DNA from: Bacillus andreraoultii
Lineage (GTDB): Bacteria > Bacillota > Bacilli > Bacillales > Caldibacillaceae
Assembly (NCBI RefSeq): GCF_001244735.1
Contig: NZ_LN868937.1
Coordinates: 24,030-60,614 of the forward strand
Reading direction: 5' to 3'
Length of the DNA stretch: 36,585 bases
This document shows positions 21,521 through 29,863 of this stretch, one piece after another (position 1 is the stretch's first letter; the number at the start of each line of letters is the position of its first letter). Under the pieces are notes generated by a model, which was given only the letters and a program-made list of their open reading frames with translations, searched no databases and was not told the origin of the DNA. The position numbers were made by a program, and so were the translations under genes.

Positions 21521-23182
21521 ATGTTTAAACATTATAACATGAATCAAGTAGTTTTACCGCTAAATTTAGAAATTAAGTTGAAAGAAAACGATATTGCTTT
21601 TGCGATCAATGATCTTGTCGAGAGTATTCCCGAAGAAGCTTTCGAGGACTTCATACGACAAACCGGCCGTCCCGCGTATCATCCTCGTATGATGTTGAAA
21701 GTCATTTTGTGTGGATATACGCAATCCGTGTTTTCCGGCCGTAAAATAGAAGCTTTATTACAGGATAGTATCCGCATGATGTGGCTAGCTCAAGGACATG
21801 AACCTAGCTATCGCACCATCAATCGCTTCCGTTCTAATCCACTCATTGAAAACATCCTACGTGAATGCTTTGTCCAGTTCCGAAATCAGCTCGTGGAAAA
21901 GGAATTGATTGAAGAGGAAGCCATTTTTATTGATGGTACAAAAATTGAAGCAAACGCAAATAAGTTCACCTTTGTATGGCGGAAGTCCATTGAAAGATAT
22001 AGTGATAAGCTAATTGAAAAGTCCAATCAACTGTATGATGAGCTGCTAGAGAAGGAGATCATCCCAGCAATAGAGCGAGAAAAGGAAGAGGAACTTTCCG
22101 TCAAAGAAATGGAAGAAGTAGTCGAAAAGTTAGACGAGAAAATCGAGGAATATAATAAAAAGATTGAAGTATCTGAAGTTGGGAGTGAACGGAAAAAGCT
22201 CCGTTCCGAACGCAAATTACCCATACAATCTCGGAAGCAATGGATGGATTTCATTACTCGCAAACAAAAGTATCAAAACGATATGGAGATTTTCGGTGAT
22301 CGCAATAGTTACTCAAAGACGGACCCAGATGCGACGTTTATGCGCATGAAGGACGACTACATGAAGAACGGTCAATTGAAAGCTGGTTACAATGTCCAAA
22401 TTGCGACGGAAGGTCAATATGTGCTCGCTTACGATGTTTTCCCAAACCCGACCGATACACGCACTTTAATTCCTTTTCTCGACACGATTGAAGAAAACTT
22501 TTTCGAGCTTCCGGAATTCATTGTCGCGGATGCAGGATATGGTAGCGAACAGAATTATGAAGATATCATCGAGAATCGAAATCGAACGCCACTTATTACA
22601 TACAATCAATATCGAAAGGAGAAGAAAAAGAAGCATAAGGACAACGCTTTTCATGTAGATAATTGGGAATATAATGAGGACGAAGATACTTTTCTGTGCC
22701 CAAATGGTCGGAAAGTACGATTTAGCCATCATTCCAAACGAACAGACAGGTACGGATTCACCCGTGAATTTAAAGTGTACGAGTGTGAGGACTGTTCGGA
22801 TTGTCCACTCCGCGATTTATGCACGAAAGCAAAAGAAGGGAACAACCGAAAAGTCTACATGAATGAAAAGTGGGAGTCCCAAAAAGAATATGTACGTACG
22901 AAGCTTTCAGACGAGAAAACTGGTGAAATTTACGGAAAACGTAAAATTGATGTAGAACCAGCGTTCGGTTTTCTGAAGGCTAATTTAGGTTTCACTCGTT
23001 TTTCCGTCAGAGGAAAACAGAAAGTGAAAAATGAATTAGCCTTTGCGTTGATGGCGGTGAATATGAGAAAAGTCACCGCCATCAGCGGTAAAATAGTGAC
23101 GAGAAATGGAAAAACCCCACAAAAAAGGTTCCAAGCAAATTTTTTATTGCCTGGAACCTTTTTATATACTACTTTTGGCTAG
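21521..23182 (+). CDS. IS1182-family transposase
   Basis: This is a 553-residue DDE transposase. The N-terminal domain contains QTGRPAYHPRMMLKVILCGY, characteristic of the IS1182/IS5-like superfamily. Catalytic acidic residues are likely in IFIDGTKIEANANKF (first Asp), FIVADAGYGSEQNYE (second Asp) and KIDVEPAFGFLKANLGF (Glu). A four-Cys cluster (CEDCSDCPLRDLC) lies before the last catalytic block. A Glu/Lys-rich helical insert occupies about residues 165-240. The gene is intact and the element ends are present, so mobility is plausible. Its GC content looks higher than that of the flanking core genes, consistent with acquisition from elsewhere. Confidence 0.93.
   Translation: MFKHYNMNQVVLPLNLEIKLKENDIAFAINDLVESIPEEAFEDFIRQTGRPAYHPRMMLKVILCGYTQSVFSGRKIEALLQDSIRMMWLAQGHEPSYRTINRFRSNPLIENILRECFVQFRNQLVEKELIEEEAIFIDGTKIEANANKFTFVWRKSIERYSDKLIEKSNQLYDELLEKEIIPAIEREKEEELSVKEMEEVVEKLDEKIEEYNKKIEVSEVGSERKKLRSERKLPIQSRKQWMDFITRKQKYQNDMEIFGDRNSYSKTDPDATFMRMKDDYMKNGQLKAGYNVQIATEGQYVLAYDVFPNPTDTRTLIPFLDTIEENFFELPEFIVADAGYGSEQNYEDIIENRNRTPLITYNQYRKEKKKKHKDNAFHVDNWEYNEDEDTFLCPNGRKVRFSHHSKRTDRYGFTREFKVYECEDCSDCPLRDLCTKAKEGNNRKVYMNEKWESQKEYVRTKLSDEKTGEIYGKRKIDVEPAFGFLKANLGFTRFSVRGKQKVKNELAFALMAVNMRKVTAISGKIVTRNGKTPQKRFQANFLLPGTFLYTTFG
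23123..23163 (+). terminator. Terminator overlapping the IS1182 transposase 3' end
   Basis: AAAAGGTTCCA and TGGAACCTTTTT pair, extended by GCAAAT/ATTGC, and the T-run lies inside the last codons of the transposase gene. Confidence 0.75.
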
Positions 23183-23381
23183 TTATGTCCCAGCCTCTTT
23201 TTTTAGCGAATGGGAAAGCATATAATTTCAACTGCTTCTATCCTAATGTATAAGTGGACAAGAAAGACTTCTGTTATAATCTCGCAGCTTAAATAAAGTT
23301 AATTTCGGTAAATGATGGCTTTGATCATGCCTATAGGGTTTAGACAGCTAACAATTCTTTAACATCAAAAAATGTATGAAC

Positions 23382-24005
23382 TTATTTTGAAACAGTATCT
23401 TCATTTATCAATAGTGACTTTGTCTTTGTTCTTTGTTGGAAATTATAAAGTAATCCAGCTTTATAAATACCATCAGATATCGTCTTTGCTAAGTTCATAA
23501 CTAAATATAATCGTGTGTTTTGCAGAACGAAAAACTCCATAAATCCACTAATATTCACAATTCCAGTCATATGAATATCGCCTACCGATGGCAATGTTTT
23601 ATTAACACCTGCACCAGGTCTTAATGCGCCTTGCTTGATTTGAATTGTACCAACATTTTTGCTATGACCTAGACAAGCATCAATGCCTATAACAAATGGA
23701 TTGTGAAAAGTTGTCTCAATTATTTCTAACTTTTCAGCTAAATTTACCGCATGAATCGGTTCTTCTAACGTACCATATATATAGAAATTTTCAGGTAAGT
23801 TTTTCTCAGAAACAAGACTCCCAACGAGTGGACCTAGTGAATCCCCAGTTGATCTGTCTGTACCAATACATACGAATACAATAGGTGTTAAATGATCTGT
23901 TGGTAAGAATGAAAGTAAACCATTCGCAACTTTCCCAGATGCTAGTTGATCTTCCCAATTAATTTTAAAATCATCTTTTCCTTTGAAAAAACTGGCACCG
24001 AACAT
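23382..24005 (-). CDS. yyaC: Spore protease-like protein YyaC (DUF1256)
   Basis: YyaC belongs to the DUF1256 family, related to the germination protease GPR that degrades small acid-soluble spore proteins; the family is found in endospore formers. Visible motifs are VFVCIGTDRSTGDSLGPLVG near residue 45, and GIDACLGHSKNVGTIQI and GALRPGAGVNKTLPSVGDIHMTG further on, which include the conserved Asp and Cys/His region of the fold. It is 207 residues. AAGGGGGAAT precedes the ATG. It is read opposite to its neighbours, with yyzM divergent upstream, as in B. subtilis. Sporulation-specific expression is expected from the family, but I could not assign a sigma-factor motif confidently. Confidence 0.9.
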   Translation of the reverse strand: MFGASFFKGKDDFKINWEDQLASGKVANGLLSFLPTDHLTPIVFVCIGTDRSTGDSLGPLVGSLVSEKNLPENFYIYGTLEEPIHAVNLAEKLEIIETTFHNPFVIGIDACLGHSKNVGTIQIKQGALRPGAGVNKTLPSVGDIHMTGIVNISGFMEFFVLQNTRLYLVMNLAKTISDGIYKAGLLYNFQQRTKTKSLLINEDTVSK

Positions 24006-24215
24006 CGTATTCCCCCTTTACGGGTAATTGTTGTAGTATCAGTTTAGTAATATTTCTATTCTTTTATACATGGATTGCCAATTTAGAAGAAAAGGATTAA
24101 TTATACTTATTGAATTCTTAATTTATGCTATAATAAATTAATATATGTTAAGTTTTAAATATTGATGTAAAAAGATTAAATTTGGGAAAAAGAATAAATA
24201 TGAGGAGGAGTTAAA

Positions 24216-24410
24216 ATGGAGGAGAAAACATTTCAGTTGAATGATATTGTTGAAATGAAAAAACAACATCCGTGTGGGGAAAATCGCTGGAAAATCATTC
24301 GGTTAGGAATGGATATACGAATTAAATGTTTAGGCTGCTCTCATAGTGTCCTTTTACCCAGAAAAGAATTTGTTCGGAAAATGAAAAAAGTAGTGGGTCA
24401 TGAGGAATAA
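24216..24410 (+). CDS. yyzM: DUF951 family protein YyzM
   Basis: This is a 64-residue protein with QLNDIVEMKKQHPCGENRW, then a CLGCSHSVLLPRKEF segment; the Cys residues of HPCG and CLGC may bind a metal. DUF951 proteins are conserved just upstream of ychF in Firmicutes; their function is unknown, though nucleic-acid binding is suspected. GAGGAGG lies seven bases before the ATG. It is divergent from yyaC across 210 AT-rich bases and is followed by ychF after 122 bases, suggesting co-transcription with ychF. Confidence 0.88.
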   Translation: MEEKTFQLNDIVEMKKQHPCGENRWKIIRLGMDIRIKCLGCSHSVLLPRKEFVRKMKKVVGHEE

Positions 24411-24532
24411 TGATTAGATCATCATTTTCTTGAAATTGAATGATACTAGTGATTGTTTTTTATAGAAGATATTTTTATAATTGATTCGTTACATATAAAA
24501 TGAAGATGAAAAAGATAACAGGAGTGAAATAG

Positions 24533-25633
24533 ATGGCTTTAACAGCAGGTATTGTCGGTTTACCTAATGTTGGAAAATCGACACTTTTTAATGCAATTAC
24601 ACAAGCTGGAGCGGAGGCAGCAAATTATCCCTTTGCAACGATTGACCCAAATGTTGGAGTAGTTGAGGTCCCTGATGCACGCCTAGATCAATTGGCGAAA
24701 ATATACAATCCAAAGAAAACGATTCCGACAACATTTGAATTTACAGATATTGCTGGAATTGTTAAAGGAGCAAGTAAAGGTGAAGGACTCGGTAATAAAT
24801 TTTTAGCAAATATTCGCCAAGTGGATGCTATTTGTCACGTTGTTCGCTGTTTTGATGATGAAAATATTACTCATGTTTCAGGGCGAGTAGATCCATTAGA
24901 TGATATTTCGACAATCAATCTTGAGTTAATTTTAGCAGATCTTGAAACAGTCGAAAAACGAATAGCACGTGTTGAAAAACTAGCAAAACAGAAAAACAAA
25001 GAAGCATTAGCTGAATATGACGTATTAGTAAAACTAAAAGAAACATTTGAAAGTGAATTACCTGCAAGAACACTTGAATTTAATGAGGAACAACAAAAGA
25101 TTGTTAAAGGATTTCAACTTTTAACAATGAAGCCTGTTTTATATGTAGCAAATATTGGGGAAGATGATGTTGCGAATCCCTATGAAAATAACTATGTTAA
25201 ACTAGTTCAGGAATTTGCAAAAAAGGATCAAGCGGAAGTAGTAGTTATATGTGCACAAATAGAAGAGGAAATTTCTGAATTAGATGCTGAAGAAAAAGCA
25301 GCTTTTCTTCAAGAACTAGGTATTGAAGAATCTGGACTAGATCAATTAATTCGAAAAGCCTATCACTTATTAGGCTTGGCTACATTTTTTACTGCAGGAG
25401 TCCAAGAAGTACGTGCATGGACATTTAAAAAAGGAATGAAAGCTCCTCAATGTGCCGGTATTATTCATAGTGACTTCGAAAGGGGATTTATTCGGGCTGA
25501 AACCGTATCATATGAGGATCTTATTACACATGGTTCAGTGAACGCTGCAAAAGAGGCAGGTAAAGTTCGGTTAGAAGGAAAAGACTATGTTGCACAAGAT
25601 GGAGATGTCATGCATTTTCGTTTTAATGTATAA
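24533..25633 (+). CDS. ychF: Redox/ribosome-associated ATPase YchF (OLA1 family)
   Basis: YchF belongs to the Obg-like GTPase fold but prefers ATP; it associates with ribosomes and is implicated in stress responses. Motifs are G1 GLPNVGKS at 9-16, PFATIDPNVGVVEVPD near 35, G3 DIAG within FEFTDIAGIVKGASKGEGLG near 67-86, a noncanonical nucleotide-specificity loop ANIGEDD in place of NKxD (the YchF hallmark), and a C-terminal TGS domain with FTAGVQEVRAWTFKKG and AQDGDVMHFRFNV. It is 366 residues and intact. An IS1595-type element begins 16 bases after its stop. Confidence 0.96.
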   Translation: MALTAGIVGLPNVGKSTLFNAITQAGAEAANYPFATIDPNVGVVEVPDARLDQLAKIYNPKKTIPTTFEFTDIAGIVKGASKGEGLGNKFLANIRQVDAICHVVRCFDDENITHVSGRVDPLDDISTINLELILADLETVEKRIARVEKLAKQKNKEALAEYDVLVKLKETFESELPARTLEFNEEQQKIVKGFQLLTMKPVLYVANIGEDDVANPYENNYVKLVQEFAKKDQAEVVVICAQIEEEISELDAEEKAAFLQELGIEESGLDQLIRKAYHLLGLATFFTAGVQEVRAWTFKKGMKAPQCAGIIHSDFERGFIRAETVSYEDLITHGSVNAAKEAGKVRLEGKDYVAQDGDVMHFRFNV

Positions 25634-25675
25634 TCATTTAATTTTTTTGGCTCTGTTAAAGGTAAATGTTGATAT

Positions 25676-25704
25676 TTGATGCTTGCCCGAATTCTTGATA
25701 TAAT
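25676..25704 (+). promoter_or_regulatory. Promoter of the IS1595 transposase
   Basis: TTGATG (25676-25681) and TATAAT (25699-25704) are spaced by 17 bases, just inside the left end of the element and 36 bases before the transposase ATG. Confidence 0.65.
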
Positions 25705-25739
25705 TAATACAAGATCAGACATTCGGGGTGAGGTTTGGG

Positions 25740-26769
25740 ATGGACAAAGTGTTTAATAACTTGTTAAAGTATATCGACAAATTACCATACACGAAAAAAT
25801 AACAAGTCTACCAATGGGTAAAACGCTATGTTGACCCAACCTCTTCCGTTGGTGGTCGGCTAATTAATGAAATGAGAGAAACACGTTTTAAAGATGGTTT
25901 TGAGTGTCCCCATTGTACCTCTGAACACGTTGTTCGGTTCGGCAAAGTTAGAGGTCGTCAACGCTATCGTTGTAAAAGTTGCTGTAAAAACCTTTACTGA
26001 TACAACTACCACTGTACTTTATCGCACCAGAAAAGGTGACGAATGGATTACATTTGTGGACTGTATGTTCAAAGGCTATTCCTTGCGTAAATCGGCTGAA
26101 ATCGTAGGGGTTACTTGGGTTACGCTTTTTTACTGGAGACATAAACTGCTATCTGCCTTAAAACAAATGGATTTTGAGCATTTTGAAGGTATCGTTGAAG
26201 TAGACGAGACCTATTTCTTGTACTCTCAAAAAGGGCAACGTGGCATTACAGAATGGAAGCCTCGTAAACGTGGAGGAAAATCCAAACACAGAGGAATCAG
26301 CCACGAACAAGTATGTGTTCTTGTTGCAAGAGACCGTACAAAGGCAACTGTCTCCAAAGTTTCTTGTATGGGTCGTATTGTGAAGCCCAAAGTGGAAAAA
26401 ATCATTGGCTCTAAACTATCATCCGATAATGTGCTTGTAACTGATGCCTGGAGAGCCTACAAAACCTATGCGAAAGACAAAGAATTAGAGCATTACCGAA
26501 TCAAATCAAATGATGGAAAGCACGTTATTAAAGGCTTATATCATATTCAAAATGTGAACAGCCTTCATTCTCGGTTAAAGAAATGGATTGACCGTTTTAA
26601 AGGTGTGGCTACAAAATATCTCGACAATTACCTTGCTTGGTTCTTGTTTATAGACAGTCGAGGTAACGAAAGCACAAAGCAACATATTAAAGAGCTTCTG
26701 CTAACATCATTTATATTTGAGATGACAGAAACTAATGATAGTTTGCGGTTGTCTAAATTCAGTGCTTAA
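25740..26769 (+). pseudogene. IS1595-family transposase, broken by a nonsense codon and a frameshift
   Basis: Starting at ATG 25740, the frame encodes the usual N-terminal segment but meets TAA at 25800-25802 (codon 21), where KKQQVYQW-type sequence would normally continue. It then shows a zinc-ribbon (CPHC...CKSC) and loses frame in the five-A run at 25986-25990, where one extra A appears to have been inserted. The remainder (FTDTTTTVLYRTRKGDEW onward) continues in the next frame to 26769, with the ISXO2-like DDE core: VEVDETYF, VLVTDAWRAY, and a late catalytic block near HSRLKKW. Two independent lesions make it a pseudogene. A substitute start at 25894 would give only an out-of-frame leader. 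Confidence 0.88.
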
Positions 26770-26828
26770 TCCTTGTCGTTGGTGGATAATAAGTGGAAAA
26801 ATTGTTTAAAAATGGAGGAACAATCATT

Positions 26829-27299
26829 TTGAAAAAGTTTCGTGGAAAAAAGCGTTATTTCTGTAACTTTTGGTAAGAAACAACGGCAGAGCAATATAAT
26901 TTAGACTTTGGAAAAGAAGGTTCGTTTGATTTATGGCACACCCATCTTGATTTTTACGGATTGGGGAATAAAAGTTTGAAGATTAGAAGACAGCATATAA
27001 AAGCACATATAGCCTTATATAACAGTTTATTAGAAAAACTCGAAACACTCGGAAAGCCGTATCAATCGTGGGTTAAATTAGTTGATGAAGATGCAGGCTT
27101 GGATGCAGTTTATATTCATACTCCTAATCCTAACGAAGACAATTTTCCACTTAAAATAGAAAATATTAATTGGGATTGCACTGTCCCAAAATATTTCAAG
27201 GACTTAATAAACTTAAACGAATTTAATGTAGGACATTATAAGTGGGAATCTAATAACAGCTATTTAATCCAGTCTAAAAACAACGGGGTTAAATTGTAG
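26829..27299 (+). pseudogene. Passenger gene of the IS1595 element, broken
   Basis: TTG at 26829 follows a GGAGG ribosome-binding site and begins MKKFRGKKRYFCNFW, then reaches TAA at 26874-26876. The frame continues uninterrupted to 27299 with ETTAEQYNLDF, LWHTHLDFYGLG and DAVYIHTPNPNEDNFP. I recognise it only as the kind of hypothetical passenger protein carried by some IS1595-type elements; its function is unknown. An internal Met-like start at 26961 would give 112 residues lacking the N-terminus. The single in-frame stop at codon 16 is its only visible lesion. Confidence 0.65.
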
Positions 27300-27432
27300 G
27301 AATCATACTAAATAAGAATAGGGAAACCTGCTAAACCCTTAAATATTATCAAAAAATTAACATTAAATTTTAACAGAGCCAATTATTTAATATAAGTAGG
27401 CATTGGCAGCCAACCCACGCAGATAAAAAAGT

Positions 27433-27465
27433 TTTAGGCAAACGAATACTTTCATTTCGCCTAAA
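27433..27465. other. Hairpin between the IS1595 element and rpsF
   Basis: TTTAGGC and GCCTAAA are a perfect seven-pair stem with a 19-base loop. It may be the original ychF terminator, now displaced downstream by the IS1595 insertion; it lacks a good T-run on the plus strand. Confidence 0.35.
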
Positions 27466-27517
27466 GTTTCGGATAACAGAGTTTTCATTATAATATAGAA
27501 TCTTTATCCCTAAAACA

Positions 27518-27546
27518 TTGCAGTTTAAAAAATAATGTGTTATAAT
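27518..27546 (+). promoter_or_regulatory. Promoter of the rpsF-ssb operon
   Basis: TTGCAG (27518-27523) and TATAAT (27541-27546) are spaced by exactly 17 bases. The predicted transcript has a leader of about 70 bases before rpsF. Confidence 0.8.
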
Positions 27547-27551
27547 AATGA

Positions 27552-27600
27552 ATTGTGAGTAATGATAATTATTGCTCCTTGCTCATTATTGAGCCGTTTT
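27552..27600 (+). promoter_or_regulatory. Possible S6:S18 leader structure of rpsF
   Basis: The leader contains AGTAATGA pairing with TCATTATT (eight pairs, one G-U) and, beside it, GAGCCG with the CCG trinucleotide. In many bacteria the S6-S18 complex represses its own operon through an rpsF leader hairpin carrying a conserved CCG. The match here is by position and CCG only, so this is tentative. Confidence 0.35.
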
Positions 27601-27623
27601 AGTCCAAAAGGAGGTGAATTGAG

Positions 27624-27911
27624 ATGAGAAAGTACGAAGTTATGTACATCATCCGTCCGAATATTGATGACGAATCTAAAAAAGCAGTTGTTGATCGTTT
27701 TAACAAAGTATTAACAGACAACGGTGCAGAAATTACAGAAACAAAAGATTGGGGTAAACGTCGCTTAGCTTATGAAATTGAAGACTTCCGTGATGGTTAC
27801 TATCAAATCATTAATTTTGTTTCTAAACCAGAAGCTGTTCAAGAATTCGATCGTTTAGCAAAAATTAGTGAAGATATTATTCGTCATTTGATCGTAAAAG
27901 AAGACGAATAA
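27624..27911 (+). CDS. rpsF: Ribosomal protein S6 (bS6)
   Basis: The 95-residue protein begins [20 protein letters not shown] and contains [26 protein letters not shown], the conserved bS6 core that pairs with S18 on the 30S platform. AAAGGAGGTG lies seven bases before the ATG. It heads the rpsF-ssb operon; rpsR (S18), normally third, is not found behind ssb in this window. Confidence 0.97.
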   Translation: MRKYEVMYIIRPNIDDESKKAVVDRFNKVLTDNGAEITETKDWGKRRLAYEIEDFRDGYYQIINFVSKPEAVQEFDRLAKISEDIIRHLIVKEDE

Positions 27912-27930
27912 TTAAAATATAAGAATTAAA

Positions 27931-27946
27931 TGTTTCACGTGGAACA
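27931..27946 (-). other. parS: parS site between rpsF and ssb
   Basis: TGTTTCACGTGGAACA is the exact reverse complement of the parS consensus TGTTCCACGTGAAACA. It lies in the 61-base gap between rpsF and ssb, about 7.7 kb from the parS inside spo0J. It should be a second Spo0J loading site on this origin-proximal arm. Confidence 0.93.
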
Positions 27947-27972
27947 TTCCAATTTAAGGAGAGTTGATTCTG

Positions 27973-28464
27973 ATGTTAAATCGTGTAGTATTAGTTGGCC
28001 GATTAACGAAAGATCCAGATTTGCGGTATACACCTAGTGGGGTTCCTGTCGCTACTTTTACTTTAGCTTGTAATCGGACATTTACTAACCAACAAGGTGA
28101 GCGTGAAGCTGATTTTATTAATTGTGTTGTTTGGAGAAAGCAAGCTGAAAACGTTGCTAACTTCTTGAAAAAAGGTAGTTTAGCAGGTGTGGATGGTCGT
28201 ATTCAAACAAGAAATTATGAAGCGCAAGACGGTAGAAGAGTTTATGTAACAGAAGTTGTAGCTGAAAGTGTTCAGTTCTTAGAACCAAAAGGTGCTTCAA
28301 ATCGGGAATATCAGAGTTCTCAACCAAGTTATCCTAACTATGATACTCCATTCGGGTCTAACAATCAGAATCAACAAAGAAATCCAAGTCCTGCAAGAAA
28401 CGATGATCCGTTTTTTGATAATGGACAACCAATTGATATTTCTGATGATGATTTACCATTCTGA
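27973..28464 (+). CDS. ssb: Single-stranded DNA-binding protein
   Basis: SSB coats single-stranded DNA and recruits repair and replication partners through its acidic tip. The OB-fold occupies residues 1-105 ([38 protein letters not shown]). A Gln/Asn/Pro-rich linker follows, and the C-terminus is the partner-binding tip DISDDDLPF. The ATG at 27973 is preferred over a TTG at 27964, because AAGGAG lies nine bases upstream of the ATG; the result is 163 residues. The stop codon is followed at once by DNA leading to the recombinase module rather than rpsR. The tip is intact. Confidence 0.97.
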   Translation: MLNRVVLVGRLTKDPDLRYTPSGVPVATFTLACNRTFTNQQGEREADFINCVVWRKQAENVANFLKKGSLAGVDGRIQTRNYEAQDGRRVYVTEVVAESVQFLEPKGASNREYQSSQPSYPNYDTPFGSNNQNQQRNPSPARNDDPFFDNGQPIDISDDDLPF

Positions 28465-28741
28465 CCCCTGTCCATATGTGTAATATGTAAAACGTGGTTA
28501 ATGCCATATGTATCAAGGGTTTTAGAAAAAACAAACTGTGTAAATGTTATGTGTGTATAAGCGTATGTCGAATAGATTATACGCAGTGTGTAAAGTGTGT
28601 AAAAAAGTGTGTAAATAAGAAGGATTTTTGACTAACACCATCGAATCTTATTATATAAGTGAAATAGTTCTGCATAGTGTGTGTGGAGAACTTGCGTAGA
28701 TATATGTTCACTTAATTAATAAGGTTGGTGGTGTTTTTCTT
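28465..28741. repeat. Repeat-rich left flank of the recombinase module
   Basis: Between ssb and the first recombinase gene there are three GTGTGTAAA repeats at 28586, 28595 and 28607 (two in tandem), with a related CTGTGTAAATG near 28536. A 6-base inverted repeat GCGTAT...ATACGC lies at 28561-28584 with a 12-base centre. A possible promoter follows (TTGACT at 28628, TATATA at 28652, spacing 18). Repeats of this kind are what recombinase-binding ends look like, but the exact element boundary is not visible. Confidence 0.5.
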
Positions 28742-29863
28742 ATGCAATCATATTCGGTGGAGAAAACAATAAGAGAAAATGGACAGCATTCAGTTGTATT
28801 AGTGGATGAGGACTTAATTATAGTTGAAGAGGTTGCTTTATTCCTACAGTATCTTGAAGGTAAGGGGATGGCATTAAATACCATAGAAAGTTATTGTAGA
28901 AGTTTGAAGGAATATTTTACTTGGCTTTCAAGGGAAGAGCTAAGGTTTTATGAAGTGAATAAACGAAGTATGATTTCATTTATTGACTTCATTAAATCAG
29001 AAGATGTTGGAAGGAAAGAGGAAAAGTCAGCTAGAACAATAAATAAGTACCTTGCAACTGTTGCATCTTTTTATCAGTATTTTGAAGGGGTTGGGGGATA
29101 TATAGATGATAACCCTATAACAGTTAAAGATAAGTCGCAAAGGAATAAAAGTTTTTATGTACATACAGTAAATAAAGATAGTTTGAATGTGAATTTCTTT
29201 AGGCAAAAGGAAGTGAAGTCAAAGAATACAAAGAGATTATTTCCTAACCAAATTGAAATGCTTTATGAAGCGTTTGATAATTTATCTAACGATGTTGAAG
29301 TGGTTACTAGAAATAAGCTATTATTTAAACTTCTTTATGAAACAGGTTGTCGAATAGGGGAGGCTTTAGGATTGCGTCTTATGGATTATTGTGAACCAAA
29401 TCCAACGGAGCAGATAGGGACAATTTATGTAAAAAAACATAAACCATATTATCACAAAGACCATAGCCTTAAAACGATAGAAAGGGATATCCCGGTTTCA
29501 ATGGATTTAATATATGCCATAGAGGATTATGTATTGTCTTTTCGACCACAAATAGGGGAGACAGATACAATATTCGTTAATCATGGCACTTCATCAGAAG
29601 GTAAATTTATGATAAGAGGTACTGTTGAAACTATTTTCAAGGAGTTATCTGAACAAGCGGGAATAAAATGTACCCCTCATATGTTAAGACATACTCACGG
29701 TACAGAGTTAAAAGAAAGTGGATATAGTGAAGTTTACATTATGGATAGGTTAGGTCATAGTTCTATTGAATCAACAAAACAGTATATGCATATTTCTTAC
29801 GATGCACAAGCTAAGGCCTATAATGACTTTATTCAGCAAAGAAAGGTAGTGTTGGAAGGTTGA
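28742..29863 (+). CDS. Tyrosine recombinase, TnpA-like (first of three)
   Basis: This 373-residue protein is a tyrosine site-specific recombinase: it cuts and rejoins DNA through a 3'-phosphotyrosine. An N-terminal SAM-like core-binding domain (about residues 25-125) precedes the catalytic domain with Arg204 (YETGCRIGEAL), His313 and Arg316 (TPHMLRHTHG), a LGHSS histidine near 338 and the nucleophile Tyr348 (STKQYMH). All catalytic residues are present. Size and features resemble Tn554 TnpA (361 residues). GGTGGTG stands eight bases before the ATG. Its TGA overlaps the TTG of the next gene, implying coupled translation. Confidence 0.9.
   Translation: MQSYSVEKTIRENGQHSVVLVDEDLIIVEEVALFLQYLEGKGMALNTIESYCRSLKEYFTWLSREELRFYEVNKRSMISFIDFIKSEDVGRKEEKSARTINKYLATVASFYQYFEGVGGYIDDNPITVKDKSQRNKSFYVHTVNKDSLNVNFFRQKEVKSKNTKRLFPNQIEMLYEAFDNLSNDVEVVTRNKLLFKLLYETGCRIGEALGLRLMDYCEPNPTEQIGTIYVKKHKPYYHKDHSLKTIERDIPVSMDLIYAIEDYVLSFRPQIGETDTIFVNHGTSSEGKFMIRGTVETIFKELSEQAGIKCTPHMLRHTHGTELKESGYSEVYIMDRLGHSSIESTKQYMHISYDAQAKAYNDFIQQRKVVLEG

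Larger units (their letters stand above)
21364..23196 (+). mobile_element. IS1182-family insertion sequence, apparently complete
   Basis: Terminal inverted repeats are AGGCTGGGACAAAACT at the left and the complement of AGGCTGGGACATAACT at the right (one mismatch). The element is about 1.83 kb with a single intact transposase gene. Flanks are AT-rich (a seven-A run on the left, a seven-T run on the right), and I see no clear direct target repeat. It sits between the convergent DUF554 and yyaC genes, so it disrupts no recognisable coding sequence. Three hairpins lie inside it, listed separately. Confidence 0.85.
25649..27380 (+). mobile_element. IS1595-family element with passenger gene, decayed
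   Basis: Ends are GGCTCTGTTAAA at the left and TTTAACAGAGCC at the right, a perfect 12-base terminal inverted repeat. The 1.73-kb unit carries an ISXO2-like transposase followed by a second gene that is not a transposase, an arrangement known in some IS1595 subgroups. Both genes are broken (see the entries). The eight bases outside each end (ATTTTTTT and AATTATTT) are similar in composition but not equal, so no target duplication is proven. It separates ychF from the rpsF promoter region. Confidence 0.82.

Noticed and set aside
25980-26000. Programmed frameshift in the IS1595 transposase
   Set aside because: The shift would have to be +1 or -2 in a plain A-run, and an independent nonsense codon upstream already prevents full-length synthesis; mutation is simpler.
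25641-27388. Eight-base target duplication around the IS1595-type element
   Set aside because: ATTTTTTT and AATTATTT share composition only; they are not a duplication without assuming later mutations.
28586-28615. Short GTGTGTAAA repeats considered as a CRISPR array
   Set aside because: The units are only nine bases, nearly tandem and without spacers.
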